64,000 nucleotides of DNA from Farysia itapuensis (GCA_023212645.1 JALBYC010000025.1:109591-173590), one strand, 5' to 3'. Counted from the stretch's first letter, positions 30,527-40,210 are shown. Notes: generated by a model from the sequence alone, not told the origin. A program made the numbers and translations.

Positions 30527-32218
30527 CTAGCGAAGATCCTGTTTTGCAGCACTTGTGGTGGAAGTAGCCATGGCATTGTGGCTGGCGAGAATACGACCGT
30601 GAGCGTCGACGGGTGGGTAGCGCGCCATACGCTCTAGATCGTCGAGATCCATGTGGGAGCGAATGTACATTTCGCGCGTGTCCTGAGGTACCTGATAATC
30701 CCACGAGGTCCACACGCCCTGCTTCAGACTGGCGTGGACAAAGCGTCGTCGTCGCTGCAACAACAGTACGTCGTCGGTAATCTTCTTCATATCCCATCGC
30801 TTGAGAGCTTCCACTTCAAACGCTCGTAGGACGGCAAGAGTGCTGGGGTCTTGCTTGTTGTCACTGGCGAGATTGACGAGTTCCTTGGGATCGTTGTCTA
30901 AGTTGAAGAGCTGCGGAGGATCAACGGGGCAGGTAATGTACTTCCATGGACCACGCTTGATCATACAGAGAGGAGCAACAGTGCCCTCACCCATGTACTC
31001 GGCGATCACTGTATCGTTGCCCTCCAGTCCCAAGATATGCGGCATCATGGAAACGCCGTCCAAAGGTAGCTCATTGATCAGCGGAATGCCGGCAAGATCA
31101 CAAAAGGTGGGCAACAGATCCATGGTGGAAACGTTGGCACTGACTCGACGAGGCGCAAACGATTTCGGGTAATTGACTAGCAAGGGGACGCGAACCGAGC
31201 TTTCAAAGTAGCTCATCTTGTACCACAGCGAGCGCTCGCCAAGCATATCGCCATGGTCACCGCTAAAGACAACGATGGTATTGTCCCGCAGGCCACACTG
31301 GTCGAGAGTGGACATGAGCTCGCCAATCTTGGCATCGACGTAGGATGCCGAGCCGTAGTAGGCACGCTTGGCGCGCTTGATCTGCTCGGGAGTAAAGTCG
31401 CGACCTTCGAGATCGCAGACACGTCGCAGGCGCTTTGAGTGCGGGTCTTGCTTGCTCGGGTGGATTTCGACTTCGGGCATGTTGATGTCGACGTCTTTGT
31501 ACATGTCCCAGTACTCTTGCTCGATGGTGTATGGGTCGTGTGGGTGTGTGAAACTGACCGTCATGGCGAATGGCCTCTGGTCAGTCTTGCGGACGTGATC
31601 GTACAGATACTGTTTGGACTTGTAGAGTACCTCTTCGTCATAGTCCATCTGGTTGCTGCGCACACACGGTCCGGCCTGAAGGATGCTGGATGCGTTGTGA
31701 TACCATTCGAGACGGTCGTCGGGACGGTCCCAGTTGACTGCCCAGCCAAAGTCGCCAGGGTAGATGTCAGCAGTCAGCCTCTTTTCAAACCCGTGCAGCT
31801 GGTCGCCGATAAAGTGCATCTTGCCTGCCAGCACTGTCTCGAACCCTGCTGCGCGCAGATAGTGAGCGTAGGTCGGCGTGTCAGAGCTGATGGCCGCAGC
31901 ATTGTCGTATGCAGCAATCTTGGAAGGAAGCTGTCCCGACACGAGTGCCATACGCGAAGGAGCACACAATGGCGAATTGCAGTAGGCAGAGTCAAAGACG
32001 ACAGCGTCGCTCGCCAGCTTGTCCAGATTGGGGGTCTTGATCTGCGACTTGGGGTTGTACATGCGTAATTGTGGCGCTGCGAGCTGGTCGGCCATGACAA
32101 AGAGGATGTTGGGTCGACGCGACGATGAAGGCGAGCTAGACGTGTCGCTGCCATTGCTGCCCTGGTAGTAGCCTCCATTTAAGCTGTCCATGGCGCTGAA
32201 GGACGATGAAACAGGCAT
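30527..32218 (-). CDS. Choline-sulfatase-like arylsulfatase
   Basis: About 563 residues in one exon. RRPNILFVMADQLAAPQLRMY starts the alkaline-phosphatase-like fold. CAPSR is the CxPSR motif whose Cys becomes formylglycine in type I sulfatases. GKMHFIGDQLHGFE, VSFTHPHDPYT and VFSGDHGDMLGER supply other metal and substrate residues. The C-terminal QRRRRFVHASLKQGVWTSWDYQV is characteristic of choline sulfatases. It should release sulfate and choline from choline-O-sulfate, a storage and osmoprotectant ester in fungi. No signal peptide is visible, which fits a cytosolic enzyme. An in-frame ATG at 32332 would add 38 residues; MPVSSSFS is preferred. Confidence 0.9.
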   Translation of the reverse strand: MPVSSSFSAMDSLNGGYYQGSNGSDTSSSPSSSRRPNILFVMADQLAAPQLRMYNPKSQIKTPNLDKLASDAVVFDSAYCNSPLCAPSRMALVSGQLPSKIAAYDNAAAISSDTPTYAHYLRAAGFETVLAGKMHFIGDQLHGFEKRLTADIYPGDFGWAVNWDRPDDRLEWYHNASSILQAGPCVRSNQMDYDEEVLYKSKQYLYDHVRKTDQRPFAMTVSFTHPHDPYTIEQEYWDMYKDVDINMPEVEIHPSKQDPHSKRLRRVCDLEGRDFTPEQIKRAKRAYYGSASYVDAKIGELMSTLDQCGLRDNTIVVFSGDHGDMLGERSLWYKMSYFESSVRVPLLVNYPKSFAPRRVSANVSTMDLLPTFCDLAGIPLINELPLDGVSMMPHILGLEGNDTVIAEYMGEGTVAPLCMIKRGPWKYITCPVDPPQLFNLDNDPKELVNLASDNKQDPSTLAVLRAFEVEALKRWDMKKITDDVLLLQRRRRFVHASLKQGVWTSWDYQVPQDTREMYIRSHMDLDDLERMARYPPVDAHGRILASHNAMATSTTSAAKQDLR

Positions 32219-32624
32219 ATCTATGTGTCTAGTGTGGTCGAGGAAGGAAAGAAAGGAGGAGTAAGCTTGCCGCTTACATGTATCCGAGAGGTGGGTGCGG
32301 GGGGGTGGAGAGGGTCTAGGGGAAGGTGTCATTCCGAGTTCGAATTGCGTGTCTCGAAGCTTTCACCTTTCTCCGGCTTCCAACTTTCTCAAAAAATAGA
32401 GCACGCAATCAGATCTCGGCCACACGCGAATTCGAGACCCGCGGCACGTGACCTGAGCTCGATCTTACACCTCAAAATTCTGGATTGCCGTGGATGTGGA
32501 GGTAAGATGTCGAACGACACTCCCGTCCAAGGCCAGTCAGCATCATGCGAAAGTCCGCCGATGAACCGTGCGAGGTTTATATGCCGGTGATAAGCACCTA
32601 CCCGCCGTGTTCCAACGAACCACC
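32219..32624. promoter_or_regulatory. Divergent promoter between choline-sulfatase-like gene and ADH gene
   Basis: About 406 bases between the two start codons. The sulfatase side has a purine/pyrimidine-biased stretch (about 32240-32320). A CACGTGAC site at 32445-32452 is described separately. No other gene is seen. Confidence 0.6.
32445..32452 (-). promoter_or_regulatory. Candidate Cbf1-type E-box (GTCACGTG)
   Basis: On the minus strand this reads GTCACGTG, an exact fit to the RTCACRTG consensus of Cbf1/CDEI factors that recruit sulfur-gene activators in yeast. It lies about 230 bases upstream of the sulfatase start. The match is seen; the function is inference. Confidence 0.4.
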
Positions 32625-33641
32625 ATGTCGTTGCCAAAGACTTTCAAAGCAGCCGTGTTTGAAAAGGCAGGCGAGCCCCTCGTCTTCCGAGACATTGACC
32701 TTAAGCAGCCCGAGGCCGGCCAGATCCTGGTCAAGGTCGAGGCGTGCGGTGTATGCCATTCCGACATGATGGTGCAGTCGGGCAACTTTGGTCCCCTGCC
32801 CCGTATCCCTGGCCACGAAATCGTCGGCAAGGTTGTTGCCGTGGGCTCCAATGTGACCAAGTGGAAGAACGGTGACCGTGTTGGTGGCGCTTGGCACGGT
32901 GGACACGATGGCACATGTCGGCAGTGCAACTCGGGTCTCTTCCAGATGTGCGACAATGAAGAGATCAACGGTGTTAGCCGCGACGGAGGATATGCCGAAT
33001 ACGTTCTGCTTCGATCCGAAGCCGCTGTGCGACTGCCCGCCGAAGCAGATGCGGTACAGATCGCTCCCCTCATGTGTGCCGGCGTCACCGTTCACAACGG
33101 CATCAGGAAGATGGGCATCACCCCGGGAGAGACTGTGGCCATTCAAGGCCTCGGCGGTCTGGGTCACCTTGCCATTCAGTATTCTCGCAAGATGGGTTAC
33201 CGCACCGTCGCACTTTCCCGTGGCACTGACAAAAAGGACTTTGCAATGAAGCTCGGTGCTACCGACTACATCGACACCAGTGCAGAAGACGTTGCCAAGT
33301 CGCTCCAAAAGATCGGAGGTGCGGCACTCATCGTCGTCACTGCTCCCAACCCAGAGGTCATCTCGCCTCTCGTTGGCGGCTGCAAAGCTCTGGGCAAAGT
33401 CCTCGTTCTTGCGCCGGTTGGCGATGTTCCTGTCAACACCATCGCCATGGTCACCAAGGGTATCTCTGTTCACGGCTGGCCCTCTGGTCACGCTCAGGAC
33501 TCGGAAGATGCCGTCGCCTTTGCGGACCGCTTTGATGTCAACTGCATGACGGAAGCCTTCCCTCTTGCCAAGGCCAACGAAGCTCTCGAGCACATGTCCA
33601 ACAACAAGGTCCGTTTCCGTGCCGTCCTCACCATGCAGTAG
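32625..33641 (+). CDS. Zinc-containing alcohol dehydrogenase (AdhP/Adh-A-like)
   Basis: A 338-residue medium-chain dehydrogenase. Catalytic zinc ligands are in VCHSDMM and PRIPGHEIVG, with the third ligand Cys in APLMCAGVTV. The cofactor motif is IQGLGGLGHLAIQYS. It is the short fungal/bacterial type that oxidises or reduces simple alcohols and aldehydes. The structural-zinc loop reads HDGTCRQCNSGLFQMC: three Cys are present where four are usual, and the first ligand position is Asp. Asp or another residue can replace this Cys in some family members, so the enzyme may still bind the second zinc weakly or not at all. The start MSLPKTFK at 32625 is preferred over ATGs further upstream in another frame. 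Confidence 0.9.
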   Translation: MSLPKTFKAAVFEKAGEPLVFRDIDLKQPEAGQILVKVEACGVCHSDMMVQSGNFGPLPRIPGHEIVGKVVAVGSNVTKWKNGDRVGGAWHGGHDGTCRQCNSGLFQMCDNEEINGVSRDGGYAEYVLLRSEAAVRLPAEADAVQIAPLMCAGVTVHNGIRKMGITPGETVAIQGLGGLGHLAIQYSRKMGYRTVALSRGTDKKDFAMKLGATDYIDTSAEDVAKSLQKIGGAALIVVTAPNPEVISPLVGGCKALGKVLVLAPVGDVPVNTIAMVTKGISVHGWPSGHAQDSEDAVAFADRFDVNCMTEAFPLAKANEALEHMSNNKVRFRAVLTMQ

Positions 33642-34035
33642 TTTCTCGGCCTTGATGTCCTCGCTCGTCCCCACGTTCTTGATTTTCCGCGTTTCTCAGT
33701 TCTTACGCTCGCGACGCTCGATGGAATTCGATTGGATTGTTAGAACAGCTTGTTTGATGACGGCACTTTTGTGAGTCAGCGATCTGCTGTCAACGTGTGA
33801 GCTCCGGGTGTGTACTCCACATCTTTTTTTTTTGCCACTGCGAATTGGCAGCTGGACGCTGACTAGTCTCGATGTCGTGTGCGCGCAAGAATGATTCATC
33901 TTCTGCAGATCAGCAGCAGTGACGTTGTCCGTGACGCAAAGCCACTTATCACATCCTCCATGACTAGCAGCACACGTATATAGAGCCTGGGTCCGCGCCA
34001 ATCTGCTTGACATAAAACCCATAACCTTCCACAAA
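33642..34035. promoter_or_regulatory. Intergenic region upstream of the second ADH gene
   Basis: About 394 bases between two alcohol dehydrogenase genes on the same strand. It has a T run at about 33826-33833 and a TATATA box near its end. Confidence 0.6.
33977..33982 (+). promoter_or_regulatory. TATA box of the second ADH gene
   Basis: TATATA lies 54-59 bases upstream of the ADH start codon at 34036, in a plausible core-promoter position. It implies a short 5' UTR and fits the strong regulated expression usual for fermentative ADH genes. Confidence 0.55.
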
Positions 34036-35121
34036 ATGACGGACATTCCAAAACAGATGAAGGCCGCGACCATCAAGGACTTCAAAAAGGGGTACGAAAT
34101 TAAGACGATCGATGTCCCTACAGACCTTGAGCCGAATGATGTGCTGCTGAAGATCGGAGCCGCTGGCTACTGCCACACGGACTTGCAGGTGATGGACGGT
34201 GTATACGAATCGGCCGGTGCTAAGCCAGGCCTTGTCGGCTCTCACGAGCCCGTGGGCACCATTGTCAAGCTCGGCTCGGACGCCGGCAAGAGTGGCTTGA
34301 AAGTCGGAGACCGCGTTGGTTCCATCAACACGTACGGCTTCTGTGGCAAGTGTGATTCGTGCAAACAGGGCAAACAGCTTTGCGACAACATGCCCGGCAT
34401 GCTCGGGTTGACGCTCAACGGTGGCTTCTCGGAATACATGAAGGCTGACGCCCGCGTGGTCAGCAAGGTCCCGGACAGCATTCCCTTCGATCAAGCCGCT
34501 CCACTCTTCTGCGCCGGCGCCACTGTATATGGCGCTCTGCTGGCTTCTAAAGCCGAGAAAGGACAGTGGCTCGCGCTAGTTGGTGTTGGTGGCCTCGGTC
34601 ATCTCGGCGTGCAGTACGCCAAAGCCATGGGTCTCAAGGTCATTGCCATCGACAACCGAAAGGAAGGTATCGAGCTGGCCAACAGCGTGCCCAGCCACCT
34701 GAAGCCCGACAAGACCTTTGTCATTGACTCGGAAGAAGCCCAGAAAAAGTGCACCGAGGAGCTGCAATCGAGCTTCTACGACACCAATCCCGGCGTGGAC
34801 CGAGTGGTCATCAACACAGAAGACCGAAGCCTGATCAAATTCAGCCAACAATTCTTGCGCAAAGGTGGCGTGCTAGTTGACGTCGGACTTCCCTCGGACG
34901 GACCCTTCGAGGTAGACCCGTTTGCACTCAACTTCAAGGAGCAGACGGTTCGCGGTCGCCTTATCTGCACACCCGAGCAGTGCCAAACGATGATCAACAT
35001 GCATGCTGATAACAAGTGCGAGACGCACATCGAAAAGACATATAGCGTAGACGACGCCAACAAGATGGCTGAGCACTACCTCTCGAAAGAACTTAAGGGC
35101 CGACTCTGCATGGTCTTTTAA
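34036..35121 (+). CDS. Zinc alcohol dehydrogenase, fungal Adh type
   Basis: A 361-residue medium-chain dehydrogenase. AAGYCHTDL and GSHEPVG carry catalytic zinc ligands, and the third is in APLFCAGATV. The structural-zinc loop FCGKCDSCKQGKQLC has all four Cys. The NAD motif is VGVGGLGHLGVQYAK. The subfamily differs from the neighbouring ADH: it has no close sequence run with it, so the pair is not a recent duplication. It likely reduces aldehydes or oxidises ethanol-like alcohols in the cytosol. The end ELKGRLCMVF has the usual ADH beta strand. Confidence 0.92.
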   Translation: MTDIPKQMKAATIKDFKKGYEIKTIDVPTDLEPNDVLLKIGAAGYCHTDLQVMDGVYESAGAKPGLVGSHEPVGTIVKLGSDAGKSGLKVGDRVGSINTYGFCGKCDSCKQGKQLCDNMPGMLGLTLNGGFSEYMKADARVVSKVPDSIPFDQAAPLFCAGATVYGALLASKAEKGQWLALVGVGGLGHLGVQYAKAMGLKVIAIDNRKEGIELANSVPSHLKPDKTFVIDSEEAQKKCTEELQSSFYDTNPGVDRVVINTEDRSLIKFSQQFLRKGGVLVDVGLPSDGPFEVDPFALNFKEQTVRGRLICTPEQCQTMINMHADNKCETHIEKTYSVDDANKMAEHYLSKELKGRLCMVF

Positions 35122-36054
35122 GCACATAGATATCGCGATCGATAATAGAGCTGTATACCTTATCTGAGCCGCAGCATTTCAGCTATGCAGGATGTTCTGA
35201 GTGTTTCGTCTCGCATAAGGGCATGGGAACAACAATCTGCGGTGAGTGGGCCAGCTTCCAGCTTGGCAGGCAGTCCAGTCCGCAAGTGGATATGAGACAC
35301 GAATTTTGAGGCTTTGAATTTGTCTCGGCGCGGTAAATATGAAATGTATCTTTGATTAGCAAAAACGTGGAAAAGAGTCAACATCGACAATACAAATCGA
35401 ATCCCAGCTGTCAAATTCTGCCAAAACTGCACTTTACGCATGCGGCGTCTACAGGCTGATGCGCCCGCTCTTGGCAGCTCAACGTCGATCCCTCTCACAT
35501 GGTCGGTGTCAGATGATTTTGCCGAGGGTGCAGCAACCCTGATCTGCCCATCGCTAGCGTGTCCTTGAGACACACTGCAAGTGCACTCCGCCGCCTGCGA
35601 GTTTTATCCTTAGCCGCCAGTGCCTCCCGTGGTCCACACTCGGTCCAATATTTGTGAGACACGAATCAGCTCACATCTGGCGCTGTCGATCTGGACTCCG
35701 ATCAAGTACGCGCCCAGCGTAAGCGCCTATGGAGTCCATCAAGCCCAGATCTACGCCCGTACGCGAGACAATCCCTTCTTATCGACATGCTCATATCCCA
35801 TTTCCGACGACCCAGGGCGTCCGTCTTCCGTTGGGCGCCGACTTGTGCGCTGGGCTGAGTCTGGCAATATAAGCAGAGCGGTACTTCTCACCTTCGGCGG
35901 TGCTCTCCCTTCCATCTCCTTCTCGTTTCGTCCCCCTCTCCCCCTCTTCCTCAAGGCTGGTCCCTTCTTGTCGTCGATTTCTGCTGATATCTAACTCGCT
36001 GGACGGGTTTCAACGCATATTTCCTAGTACTCAACTATTGCTATTCTCTGCACA
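35122..36054. promoter_or_regulatory. Long upstream region of the alpha/beta hydrolase gene
   Basis: About 930 bases without a gene. Toward its 3' end are a TATAAG box (35868-35873) and, from about 35890 to 35965, a pyrimidine-rich CT block just upstream of the next start codon. CT blocks mark strongly expressed fungal promoters. ORFs here are short and unconvincing. Confidence 0.5.
35868..35873 (+). promoter_or_regulatory. TATA-like box before the alpha/beta hydrolase gene
   Basis: TATAAG lies about 185 bases upstream of the start at 36055 and is followed by a CT-rich block, the usual order for fungal core promoters. Confidence 0.45.
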
Positions 36055-37443
36055 ATGCAGGCTCCTAAGCAGATCGACACCGGCTTCGGCTACACTCTAG
36101 CTCCTATTGACCTCGAGGCAGCACACCTGTCGGCTGAGCGTCTTCACCACCTTGATATCAACCCTCCGGCTCCTCAGTATCCCGAGGGCTCGACGCACGG
36201 TACTGGCTTTTACCGTTCGCGCTTCACCATGCCCATCGCATACCCGCGCAGCACCTACTCTGAGCCTCTGGCAGGCGGAGAGAAGCTGGCGGAACTCCTT
36301 CCCGGTACCCACGAAGTCCTTTCGCAAAACGCTCGCGCCGTAGAGGCTTGCCCCTACGTTCCCGTCAAGGTCGAACCAACACCCGGCCTCTACACTCCCT
36401 TTGTTCGTGGCGGTACTGACCCCAAGCAGCTCAAAAAGCGCCGTGTTCTCGTCGTTGAACGCATGATCCCCAAGCGTGCCTCCAAGAGTCCCGACGCAAA
36501 GATCCTGATCCTGACACACGGCCTTGGCTTCTCTAAAGAGTGCTTTGTGCCCATCATGGACGAGATTCTGGCGCGTCAACCCCACGAGATTGAAGAGATC
36601 TGGATGATCGACACCCTCGGTCACGGCTCGAGCGCCGTGGTGAACCGACAGCTGGATGGACCGGCTCCGTTGGAGTTTACCGACCGTTGCATTGACTGCA
36701 ACGACCTTTCCCGTGATATTCTGCAGTTCATCTGCTGCTTTATGCCATCGACTGCGACAAAGACACCCGTTGAGCCATCGCGAACGCTTGACTTCCACCT
36801 GCCTCGCTTGCCGCGCAAGCGTCTGGTTGGTATTGGACACTCGTTTGGCGGTGCTGCTCTGCAACAGGCTTCCTACCACTTTCCCGATCTTTTCGACTCG
36901 GTCATCCTGCTCGAGAGCATTCTTGCTACGTTTAACCAGGTGGAACGCATTCACGCCGTGCCCCTCGCTCGCTACACTCTTTTGAAAAAGCACCACTGGA
37001 ACTCGAGGGAAGAGGCACGAGCCGAGGCCGAGAGTGACAAGCACATGCGTCTCTGGCACCCCTCTGTGCGCGACGCTTTCGCCGCTGGCATGTTGACCGA
37101 GTCTCTTTCTGCGCCAGGTACGTTTGAGCGCAGTGCAGACAAGGTAGCCGAGGCGTTGTCCATTCGTGGCAACCGTCCCGGCGTCCAAGTCTCGCAGTAC
37201 CTCCACTGTCTGCCCGCACGTATATCTGTTCTTTTCGTTTCGGCACACAAACCACTCCTTCTCCCACTCGAAGAGATCTTCCACACAGCACAGAGCATCC
37301 CCAATCTGCACTTTGAAGTCATGAACGGCACGCACAACCTGCCACACGAGCGTCCGCTAGAAATCGCCCAGCGCATCCTTCGCTTTTGGCGCGAAACATC
37401 GACCACCATCGACCTCCCCTTCTTCCGCGAAAGCAGACTCTAG
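36055..37443 (+). CDS. Alpha/beta hydrolase with peroxisomal signal (Lpx1/AKT2-like)
   Basis: A 462-residue alpha/beta hydrolase. The nucleophile elbow is GHSFGG near residue 263, the oxyanion region is LTHGLGFSKE, and the last His is probably in NGTHNLPHE. The protein ends in SRL, a PTS1 peroxisomal-import signal of the SKL type. In fungi this group includes yeast Lpx1, a peroxisomal lipase, and related peroxisomal hydrolases from secondary-metabolite loci. It probably hydrolyses an acyl or CoA ester in peroxisomes. No secondary-metabolite genes lie next to it. The strong CT-rich promoter and TATA box suggest high or inducible expression. Confidence 0.82.
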   Translation: MQAPKQIDTGFGYTLAPIDLEAAHLSAERLHHLDINPPAPQYPEGSTHGTGFYRSRFTMPIAYPRSTYSEPLAGGEKLAELLPGTHEVLSQNARAVEACPYVPVKVEPTPGLYTPFVRGGTDPKQLKKRRVLVVERMIPKRASKSPDAKILILTHGLGFSKECFVPIMDEILARQPHEIEEIWMIDTLGHGSSAVVNRQLDGPAPLEFTDRCIDCNDLSRDILQFICCFMPSTATKTPVEPSRTLDFHLPRLPRKRLVGIGHSFGGAALQQASYHFPDLFDSVILLESILATFNQVERIHAVPLARYTLLKKHHWNSREEARAEAESDKHMRLWHPSVRDAFAAGMLTESLSAPGTFERSADKVAEALSIRGNRPGVQVSQYLHCLPARISVLFVSAHKPLLLPLEEIFHTAQSIPNLHFEVMNGTHNLPHERPLEIAQRILRFWRETSTTIDLPFFRESRL

Positions 37444-37692
37444 CACTGTTCTTACTCCCTCCCCCCATCTCTTCACATCATGGACTATCTCTTCCTGTGC
37501 CAGATTCGACAATTTGGGTGTCGCTGGCCTTTTTGTCATTGTGCCTTTTCTTTCTTGGCAATTTTATAGAGCCGGGGCATTTTTGGTTTTACTTTGGAGT
37601 GAGTGTGCGCTATTTTGATGTGGGAAATAGTGGCTGAATTAATTGCGTCAATATTTCCGTATGCGGGGGATCAGTCAGGACCTCCACCAGCG

Positions 37693-38472
37693 ATGGCCAC
37701 CACTAGACGAGGTCAGACCAAGCCGGCCAGTCGGATGTCCCAGGTGGGTAGAACGCTGTCCATTCTCTGGCACGTCACTGCTATCGCCTCGTGCTTGTAT
37801 GGCTTCCAATCTTTAGACTTGCTCACCGAAATCACGGGTGAGCGCATCGACCTGCAGTATGGAGGTCACCTGCAGTTCCTCACCATCTGTGGACTGGCGG
37901 GCACACTGGCAACGATCAGCTTCGCTCTGCTCACAGACCTGGTCAGACTGCCCGCAGTCGTGCTTCTGATCAAGGACTTGCTGACGGCGGTGACGCTACC
38001 GACGGAGCTGATCATCTCTATGCTCTACTGGTCGCTCTTTTTCTACAACAAGGATCTGCTGATGCCTCCCAAGCGCGTCATGGACCCGGACAATCCCGGA
38101 CAGGTGCTGCGCGAGGAGTCGATCTCGATCCCCTTTCCCGTCGATGCATCCCTGCACGCCTTGCCCGGTGTGTTTCTGTTGGTCGACTTTCTCCTTTTCA
38201 GCCGACAGATGTCGCGCTCGATCCGAATCGCGCCGCTGGCTGTGATTGTGACGGCCTCGTACGCTGTCTGGGTGGAGAAATGCGCACAGATGAACGGCCA
38301 CTTCCCCTACCCGCTGCTGCAAATGCTCAACCTCGTGCAGAGAATCGGGCTGTACATTGCCTGCGCCATTGTCGCTGCTGTCGTCGGACAGGGTGCCATC
38401 AAGCTGCACGCCGGTCTCGACCACCTCTTCGGACGTAAGTCTGTGCAGCCGCAGAGCAAGAAACGTCAGTAG
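37693..38472 (+). CDS. FAR-17a/AIG1-like multipass membrane protein
   Basis: A 259-residue protein with about six hydrophobic segments. LHVTAIASCLYGF, GHLQFLTICGLAGTLATISF (HLQFLT is conserved in the family), LPTELIISMLYWSLFFYNKDLLMPP, DASLHALPGVFLLVDFLLFSR with the family His, and the late YPLLQMLN motif match the FAR-17a/AIG1 family. Animal members AIG1 and ADTRP are threonine hydrolases of FAHFA lipids, with a Thr in the HLQFLT region and a His in the LHALPG region, both present here. A lipid-hydrolase role in the ER is therefore possible, though fungal function is not known. The short lysine-rich tail QSKKRQ has an ER-type basic end. Confidence 0.85.
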   Translation: MATTRRGQTKPASRMSQVGRTLSILWHVTAIASCLYGFQSLDLLTEITGERIDLQYGGHLQFLTICGLAGTLATISFALLTDLVRLPAVVLLIKDLLTAVTLPTELIISMLYWSLFFYNKDLLMPPKRVMDPDNPGQVLREESISIPFPVDASLHALPGVFLLVDFLLFSRQMSRSIRIAPLAVIVTASYAVWVEKCAQMNGHFPYPLLQMLNLVQRIGLYIACAIVAAVVGQGAIKLHAGLDHLFGRKSVQPQSKKRQ

Positions 38473-38580
38473 AACCCTGTTTGTCCACGCTTCTTGCTTG
38501 CTAATAAGGAAATGGAATGTGGGGAGGCGGCGTCTTGATCGGGACTTTGTGTGGACGTGCATCCCGTTGTTTGCCCGCCC

Positions 38581-38604
38581 CTTATCAGGCAGGACTTGTT
38601 ATCA
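38581..38604 (-). promoter_or_regulatory. Two TGATAA (GATA-factor) sites upstream of the formamidase gene
   Basis: On the minus strand the bases 38581-38587 read TGATAAG and 38599-38604 read TGATAA. Two HGATAR sites 18 bases apart, about 100-120 bases before the start codon, suit a nitrogen-regulated gene controlled by an AreA/Nit2 factor. The sites are seen; regulation is inference. Confidence 0.5.
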
Positions 38605-38702
38605 GTAGCCGAAAAAGTGAAGGGGGTCCGTGACCCTGGCTCGTATGTATATGAGTTGCTTGTGACCATCATGATTTCCCCGCGTTTGTGCTTGCGTCCA
38701 CA

Positions 38703-40160
38703 ATGTACGGCCAAGAGATCCCGACACTGATCAAGGTCGACCCTCTCAAGTCGGCCAAGGGACAGAAGAACCTGCACAACAGATGGCATCCGGACATTCC
38801 AGCCGTCGTCACCGTTAAGCCGGGCGAGGCTTTTAAGATCGAGTGTCATGAGTGGACTGGCGGTCAGATTGGCAACAATGACGACTCTTCCGACATCAGA
38901 GACGTGGATCTCACCCAGATTCACTACCTGTCGGGTCCCATTGACTGCGAGGTAGGTTGTCCTGCTCCCTTCCACGGGTCCGACGTACGACTGACGCAAC
39001 GTGTTTGGCTCCAAAGGGCGCCGAACCTGGCGATGTGCTGGTGTGCGACATTCTCAACGTAGAGTCCTTCCCCCAGATGCCATGGGGCTTTACTGGCATC
39101 TTTGAGCTCAACAATGGCGGTGGACTGTTTGCCAAAGAGTTTGACAGCAAGGCGGCCAAAGCCATCTGGGACTTTAAGGGAATCTATGCCGAGTCGCGCC
39201 ACATTCCTGGCGTTCGCTTTGCAGGCATCCCTCACCCAGGCCTGATCGGCACCGCCCCCAGCCAAGAACTCCTCGACCTGTGGAACCGGCGCGAACAAGG
39301 ACTGATTGACGCTCACAGGTCGGTCGATGGCAAAGACCCGGTGCCGGCAGTAGCTCTCCCGCCCGAGGTCAAAGGCGCCTACGTCGGCCAAGATCTCGAC
39401 AAAGCCACACTGGAGAAAATCTACCGAGAAGGCTGTAGAACTATTCCCGGTAAGTGCTGCGAGATACCTGCTCTTCCCAGCCCTTTGTTTTCCCGCTAAC
39501 TTGACGCCCCGCGTGGTTGCAACAGGCAGGGAACATGGAGGCAACTGCGACATCAAGAACCTGAGTCGGGGCAGTCGCTGCTACTTTCCCGTTTTCCGCA
39601 AAGGCGGCGGACTGAGTCTGGGCGATCTTCACTTCAGTCAGGGAGATGGCGAGATGAGTTTCTGCGGAGCTATCGAGATGGCCGGTATTGCGACGTTGCA
39701 GCTGTCTGTAATCAAGGGCGGGGTGGACAAGTTTGCGATGAAGATGCCCATGTTTCTGCCCTCGCCCATCGATCCTGTCTACTCGACCAAACTCGTGTTT
39801 GAGGGGATTGGCGTCGACCTGCACGAGACGGGCGCACAGGGGAACATGGACGCTACTATGGCATTCAAGACCGCGGCACGAAACTGCATTGCCTATCTCG
39901 AAAACTTGGGCTACACGCGCGAGCAGGCGTACCTCCTACTCAGTGCTGCGCCTGTCGACTCTCACGTCGGCGCAATTGTCGAGTAAGTAGTCGTGCACCC
40001 CCACCCGTGACGTGTTGCGCGCTAACACTGTGTTGCTCGATACAGCTCTCCAAATGCCTGCGTGACCATGGGACTGCCAACTGCGATCTTTGACCGAGAC
40101 ATTCTGCCACACGTCGATCTCGAGCGTCGGGACTACGGCCAATGCGCCACGTACAATTAA
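38703..40160 (+). CDS. Formamidase/acetamidase (FmdA/AmdA family)
   Basis: Four exons (38703-38951, 39017-39449, 39526-39982, 40046-40160) encode about 417 residues. Introns are 65, 76 and 63 bases, and each junction restores family motifs: DCEGAEPGDVL, TIPGREHGGN and AIVDSPNACVT. Domain text includes PGEAFKIECHEWTGGQI, WGFTGIFELNNGGG, PEVKGAYVGQDL, SRCYFPVFRKGGGLSLGDLHFSQGDGE and FKTAARNCIAYLENLGYTREQAYLLLSAAP. It should hydrolyse formamide (or another small amide) to ammonia, using zinc-type catalysis, and thus serve nitrogen supply. Upstream GATA sites support nitrogen control. Confidence 0.94.
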
Positions 40161-40210
40161 CAGCACCCACGCTCTCGATCGCAATGGGACAGATCTGGAG
40201 TAACATTTTC

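Noticed and set aside
32543..33674. Minus-strand ORFs of 181 and 358 codons opposite the first ADH gene
   Set aside because: They are antisense shadows of the well-supported plus-strand ADH and have no domain of their own.
36097..37347. Minus-strand ORF of 416 codons opposite the alpha/beta hydrolase
   Set aside because: It is a shadow frame of a gene with clear catalytic motifs, and it has no recognisable domain.
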